DNA of 64,000 nucleotides from Jackrogersella multiformis. Taxonomy: Eukaryota > Ascomycota > Sordariomycetes > Xylariales > Hypoxylaceae. The notes under the pieces were generated by a model. It was not told where the DNA came from and searched no databases. It worked only from the letters and a program-made list of their open reading frames with translations. This document shows positions 60,767 to 64,000 of the stretch, piece by piece; position 1 is the first letter of the stretch; each line of letters opens with the position of its first letter. The position numbers and the translations under genes are program-made. The DNA is taken from positions 1,674,001-1,738,000 of the forward strand of contig CADCXD010000008.1 of NCBI GenBank assembly GCA_902806575.1, written 5' to 3'.

Positions 60767-61550
60767 ATGGCACCTAAAGTCCTCGTCGTCCTAACCTCCT
60801 ACGGCTTCATCGAGAGCGCCGGCCAGAAGACTGGCTGGTACTTGGTACGTAACCATCTACCTCAGCAACGAGATTCATACTAGAGATTGCATCATGCAAC
60901 TCGACCAACCACATAGCTAACCGCCTCACCAGCCCGAGTTCGCCCACCCGTACGAAGTCCTCGCCTCCAAGGGCGTGGAAATCGTAACGGCCTCGCCGAA
61001 GGGCGGGGTGGCGCCCCTGGACCCCGGCTCGGTCGAGGCGTTCAAAGCGGACCCTTCATCGTCCTCGTTCCTGGAGTCCAAGACGGCGCTGTGGGAGCAG
61101 ACGGCGACGATATCGTCGTTCCTGGGGCGGTCGTCGGAGTTCGCGGCGCTGTTCTACCCGGGCGGGCACGGGCCCATGTTCGACCTGGCCACGGACGCGG
61201 ACTCGATCGCGCTGATCGGCGAGTTCGCGGCGGCGGGCAAGCCGGTGGCCGCGGTGTGCCACGGCCCCGCCGTCTTCGTCAACGCCGTCCTTCCCGGCGG
61301 CAAGCACCTGCTCGCCGGCAAGGAGGCCACGGGCTTCAGCGACGCCGAGGAGGACATGGTCGCCATGACTAAGCACATGCCCTTCTCGCTCGAGGCCAAG
61401 ATAAAGGCCGCCGGCGCAACCTACAAGACCGCCGCCGAGCCCTTCGCCCCGCTCGTCCTCGTCCAGGACGGCGGCAAGCTGATCACCGGCCAGAACCCCG
61501 CGAGCTCAGCCGGCGTGGGCGAGGCGCTTGCGAAGGCGATTGGGGTGTAG
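60767..61550 (+). CDS. DJ-1/PfpI protein, Hsp31-like
   Basis: Two exons, 60767..60844 and 60933..61550 (phase 0; branch GCTAACC, acceptor CACCAG), 231 residues. It starts MAPKVLVVLTSYGFIE, then KTGWYLPEFAHPYEVLASKG with the expected Glu28, GALFYPGG-type strand FYPGGHGPMFDL, and the nucleophile elbow AAVCHGPAVF with Cys135-His136. The Glu/Cys/His set and the length match the Hsp31 class, which acts as a glutathione-independent glyoxalase (methylglyoxal to lactate) and protein-repair chaperone in yeast and other fungi. Cytosolic, with no targeting signal. The second exon is GC-rich. Convergent with the TPR gene 330 bp downstream. The activity is inferred from the conserved triad. Confidence 0.93.
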
Positions 61551-61877
61551 AGGGGGTTGTTAGCTATAGGTACCTAGTGTGCAGACTGGGAAGTGAACAG
61601 ATGGCTTAGATGCAACTTCTTGGGGCTTTAACGGATGGCGAGGGGCAGGTTAAGAAGGCCGGGGAAATCAGGAATCGGGGATGGTGGATGAATGATACCG
61701 GCCCTTGAATGCCAAAGTCACCTAATAGAAAAGCAGTCTAGAGGAGTAATGAATAAATGAATGAATAAATGCCAACTATCAGATACCTAAGTATCTAACG
61801 TAGGATATCCCTAGACTACCTACCTAACTAGTTTCGCTATGTTCGTTATATACACGTTCCTCTACATCAGTATGTTC
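61551..61877. other. Convergent spacer
   Basis: 330 bp between the 3' ends of the DJ-1-like and TPR genes. It contains a GAATAAAT repeat near 61748-61769, which could serve as a polyadenylation region. No gene. Confidence 0.5.
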
Positions 61878-63539
61878 TCAAAACACGCTAGCCCGACAGT
61901 AACAAGACGCTTTGATAGGCACGTCCGCGACCGCCACCGCCGCGTCCAACTGCGGCTTTATAGCTTTGGCCTCTTCGATGCGTCCCAGTTTCACCAGGCA
62001 CTCGTGGTACCCGTGCAGCGCCCACACGTTCTTCGGGTGCTGCAGGGCGCGCGGCAGCTTGCCGTCGATCCCGAGGTCCTCGGCGTAGACGTCGACGGCC
62101 TGGCCGAAGCGGCCCTGCTCCACCAGCAGCGCCCCCAGCGCGTGGCTCGGCGGCTGCATCCAGCCCCAGGGCTCGTCGTACGGGAGCGCGGAGCTGCGCC
62201 CCACGGCCGCGCGCAGGTGCGCAAAGGCCGACTCGTGGTTCCCGCGGCGGTACTCCAGCTCCCCGTCTAGCATCGCCTCCGCCACGCCGAGGATGTCCAC
62301 GCACTTGTTGTTGAACACCATGCGGGAGGCCGGCACGTCCTTTACGGCCGCCGCGAACAGCTCGCGCCGCCGCGCCGCCTCGTCGACCCTGCCGGTCGCC
62401 GCCAGGGCCACGCCGGCGGCGTAGTGCAGCATCGCGTCCGTCACGCAGTACAGCTCGCGGTCGCGCGGGCGCGGCAGGTCGAGGATCTCGGCCCACCTGC
62501 CGAAGCGGACCAGGGCGTGGACGCGCATGGCGAGGAAGCCCTCCAGCCAGTCGGCCATGGGCGGGGACTCGACGCGCAGGAGGGCCTCGGGGAGGGCGGC
62601 CTCCAGCCGGGCCACGGTGTCGAGCGCGTCGCCCGACCGCCCGGCGAACAGGGCGGCGAAGATGCGGAAGTGGAAGTCGTGCATGCGGTACAGCGTGTAG
62701 AACCTCAGCGGGTCCTCGCGCGCGAAGAACGCGTCGTCGGCCACGATGGCTTTCTGGTTGGAGACGATGGCGTTCTGGTAGTCGCCGACGAGCACGTCGA
62801 TGTGCGTCGGCATGTGGTTGAGGTGGCCGGCGTCGGGGACGAGGTCGCGCAGCGTGTTGGCTGCGTCTAGCGCCGCCTCCGGGGTCGTGGACATCTCCAT
62901 GAGGTGTATGTACAGGTGAAGCAGGCCCGGGTGTCGAGATCCACCATCTTGCGCCATCGAACGCTCTAGGACGGCCTTGGCTTCTAGCGTACGAGCTCCC
63001 GTTGCTGGCTTCCCCGTGTTGATATCCCAGAGCTGCCACGGCGTAAGGTTCATCAGAGCGTCGACGTACAGAGTAGCGATGTCAAGATCGTCTGGGAACT
63101 CCTCGTAGACCTTGCCCATCGCATCTGCATAGCCCTCGTTCCAGATCGACCAGTTCTCATCCGCCGCATGCCTCTGTGGGTATCGATGTTTGAGCGCCTC
63201 GACAAGAGCCTTTTCGACGGGCGATGCCTTGTTCGCCCGTGCTCTCGCTTGCTCGACTACGCTATGCGTGCGCTGCATGACATTCTCCAGCTCAACCGCG
63301 TCGAAGAAATCCCACGGCTTATTGTAGTTGGGGCCCAGGACATAGGCAAGACCCCAATACGCCAAGACACAGTCGTTATCGCAAGCGATGGCACGTTCGA
63401 AGCATTTAGCAGACTCCTCATGATTGAACCCGTAGCTCCAGATCAACCCTCGGTTCACCCATTCGCGGGCCTCGTCGCTACTCGAGCTCACCGGCCGTCT
63501 GTAGGAGCCGAGGTCGTAGTAGTCAACCTTTTCGCCCAT
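61878..63539 (-). CDS. TPR-repeat protein, GC-rich
   Basis: Single exon, 553 residues. Helical tetratricopeptide-like repeats run throughout: AREWVNRGLIWSYGFNHEES, FERAIACDNDCVLAYWGLAY, and later ALHGYHECLVKLGRIEEAK. A conserved central block contains PGLLHLYIHLMEMS, then DLVPDAGHLNHMPTHIDV, then GDYQNAIVSNQKAI; the His-rich segment looks more like a binding or active site than a repeat. I recall similar proteins in bacteria as well as fungi. There is no leader or membrane segment, so the protein is cytosolic. The 3' two-thirds of the gene are much richer in G+C than the surroundings, which creates long shadow frames on both strands. The C-terminus has several Cys (SCYC). Function unknown; probably a scaffold. 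Confidence 0.85.
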   Translation of the reverse strand: MGEKVDYYDLGSYRRPVSSSSDEAREWVNRGLIWSYGFNHEESAKCFERAIACDNDCVLAYWGLAYVLGPNYNKPWDFFDAVELENVMQRTHSVVEQARARANKASPVEKALVEALKHRYPQRHAADENWSIWNEGYADAMGKVYEEFPDDLDIATLYVDALMNLTPWQLWDINTGKPATGARTLEAKAVLERSMAQDGGSRHPGLLHLYIHLMEMSTTPEAALDAANTLRDLVPDAGHLNHMPTHIDVLVGDYQNAIVSNQKAIVADDAFFAREDPLRFYTLYRMHDFHFRIFAALFAGRSGDALDTVARLEAALPEALLRVESPPMADWLEGFLAMRVHALVRFGRWAEILDLPRPRDRELYCVTDAMLHYAAGVALAATGRVDEAARRRELFAAAVKDVPASRMVFNNKCVDILGVAEAMLDGELEYRRGNHESAFAHLRAAVGRSSALPYDEPWGWMQPPSHALGALLVEQGRFGQAVDVYAEDLGIDGKLPRALQHPKNVWALHGYHECLVKLGRIEEAKAIKPQLDAAVAVADVPIKASCYCRASVF

Positions 63540-64000
63540 CGTGTCTCGTTTTTGATCATGCGAGGTTGATGATTAGGTACCAACATCACGAAGTCCAATG
63601 GCGCCATTCAAGTCTCCAATTTGGCAGTAATCGTTTTATCCGTGCTTTACGATATCGGGGCTTACTATTAACTGTTAGCGGGGGGTTATGCAGGTATCCA
63701 ATATTAAGGCCCCTTTTACTGTCCCCCTTAACGTATGCGGGTTGTCTGATGAAAAGGTCATATCAATGACCAAAACTGAAATAAAATATGTTCTGATAGC
63801 TGTCGTTGTGCGTGATTGTTCCTAGATTATAGGTACCTTTAGGACTAATTTTCCGAATGGGTTATGGGTATGTTGGTATGGAGGTATATGTCCCGTCCTG
63901 AGACACTAGCTAATGGAATTGGTACATATAGAATTATGCGTCTTTCCTCTGTTACTCCATAGTTGTATCGTTCGTTTCCTTGCTGTCTCCTTCTTCTTGT
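63540..64000. other. Right-edge spacer
   Basis: Promoter side of the TPR gene. No coding frame is visible up to the window end. Confidence 0.5.

Noticed and set aside
61888..63039. Long minus-strand frame of 383 codons, and long plus-strand frames at 62424-62870
   Set aside because: They are shadows of the very GC-rich TPR gene. Composition is Arg/Pro/Ala-biased without any motif.
1..64000. CRISPR arrays, operons, ribosome binding sites, phage attachment sites
   Set aside because: The window is eukaryotic; no regularly spaced direct repeats with unique spacers were seen.

Overview
The window is nuclear DNA of a filamentous ascomycete (Pezizomycotina; a Sordariomycete is my best guess). The support is indirect but consistent. 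Genes are single units on both strands. Introns are mostly 49-160 nt, with GTAAGT-like donors, CTAAC/CTGAC branch sites and YAG acceptors. The gene content is typically fungal: Zn2Cys6 regulators, a 2EXR protein, a GH92 mannosidase, a full-size ABCG pump and a DJ-1/Hsp31 protein. Spacers are long, AT-rich and studded with TACCTAGGTA palindromes. All exon structures were derived by reading splice signals and reading phase. All close in frame except two loci with a single in-frame stop.

Layout. 1-1.6 kb: 5' part of a HerA/FtsK-like P-loop ATPase gene (minus), running off the left edge. 4.2-5.6 kb: FAD-linked oxidoreductase gene broken by one TGA. 6.5-8.1 kb: mitochondrial membrane-anchored AAA-type ATPase (minus). 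9.3-12.4 kb: four-exon gene for a low-complexity protein, with an in-frame TAG. 12.4-14.6 kb: spacer with a 297-bp solo LTR and its 5-bp target duplication. 14.6-17.5 kb: membrane-anchored tandem amidohydrolase. 18.7-21.8 kb: REB1/TTF-I-like Myb protein. 22.7-24.2 kb: NADPH-dependent MDR reductase. 25.0-25.8 kb: 2EXR protein (minus). 27.1-29.3 kb: AT-hook/Zn2Cys6 regulator (minus).

29.3-39.5 kb: a 10-kb gene desert holding only relics, the clearest being a decayed F-box/leucine-rich-like gene near 35.7-36.4 kb. 39.5-42.4 kb: secreted GH92 mannosidase in six exons (minus). 43.9-46.5 kb: second Zn2Cys6 regulator in six exons (minus). 47.1-47.5 kb: a small three-exon gene (109 aa) that simple ORF calling misses. 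Just downstream is a complete tRNA-derived SINE with an 18-bp target duplication, then a fragment of a related tail. 50.8-52.4 kb: allantoinase with three GATA sites upstream. 55.5-59.7 kb: tandem-half ABCG transporter. 60.8-61.6 kb: DJ-1/Hsp31 protein. 61.9-63.5 kb: TPR protein of very high GC (minus).

The genes do not form an obvious pathway or biosynthetic cluster. This looks like ordinary accessory-rich fungal chromosome, with several independent catabolic, transport and regulatory genes and a moderate load of mobile-element debris. I did not find a convincing new multi-gene system. The most interesting items are the two young mobile insertions, the hidden small gene, the two single-stop genes and the unusual domain architectures.
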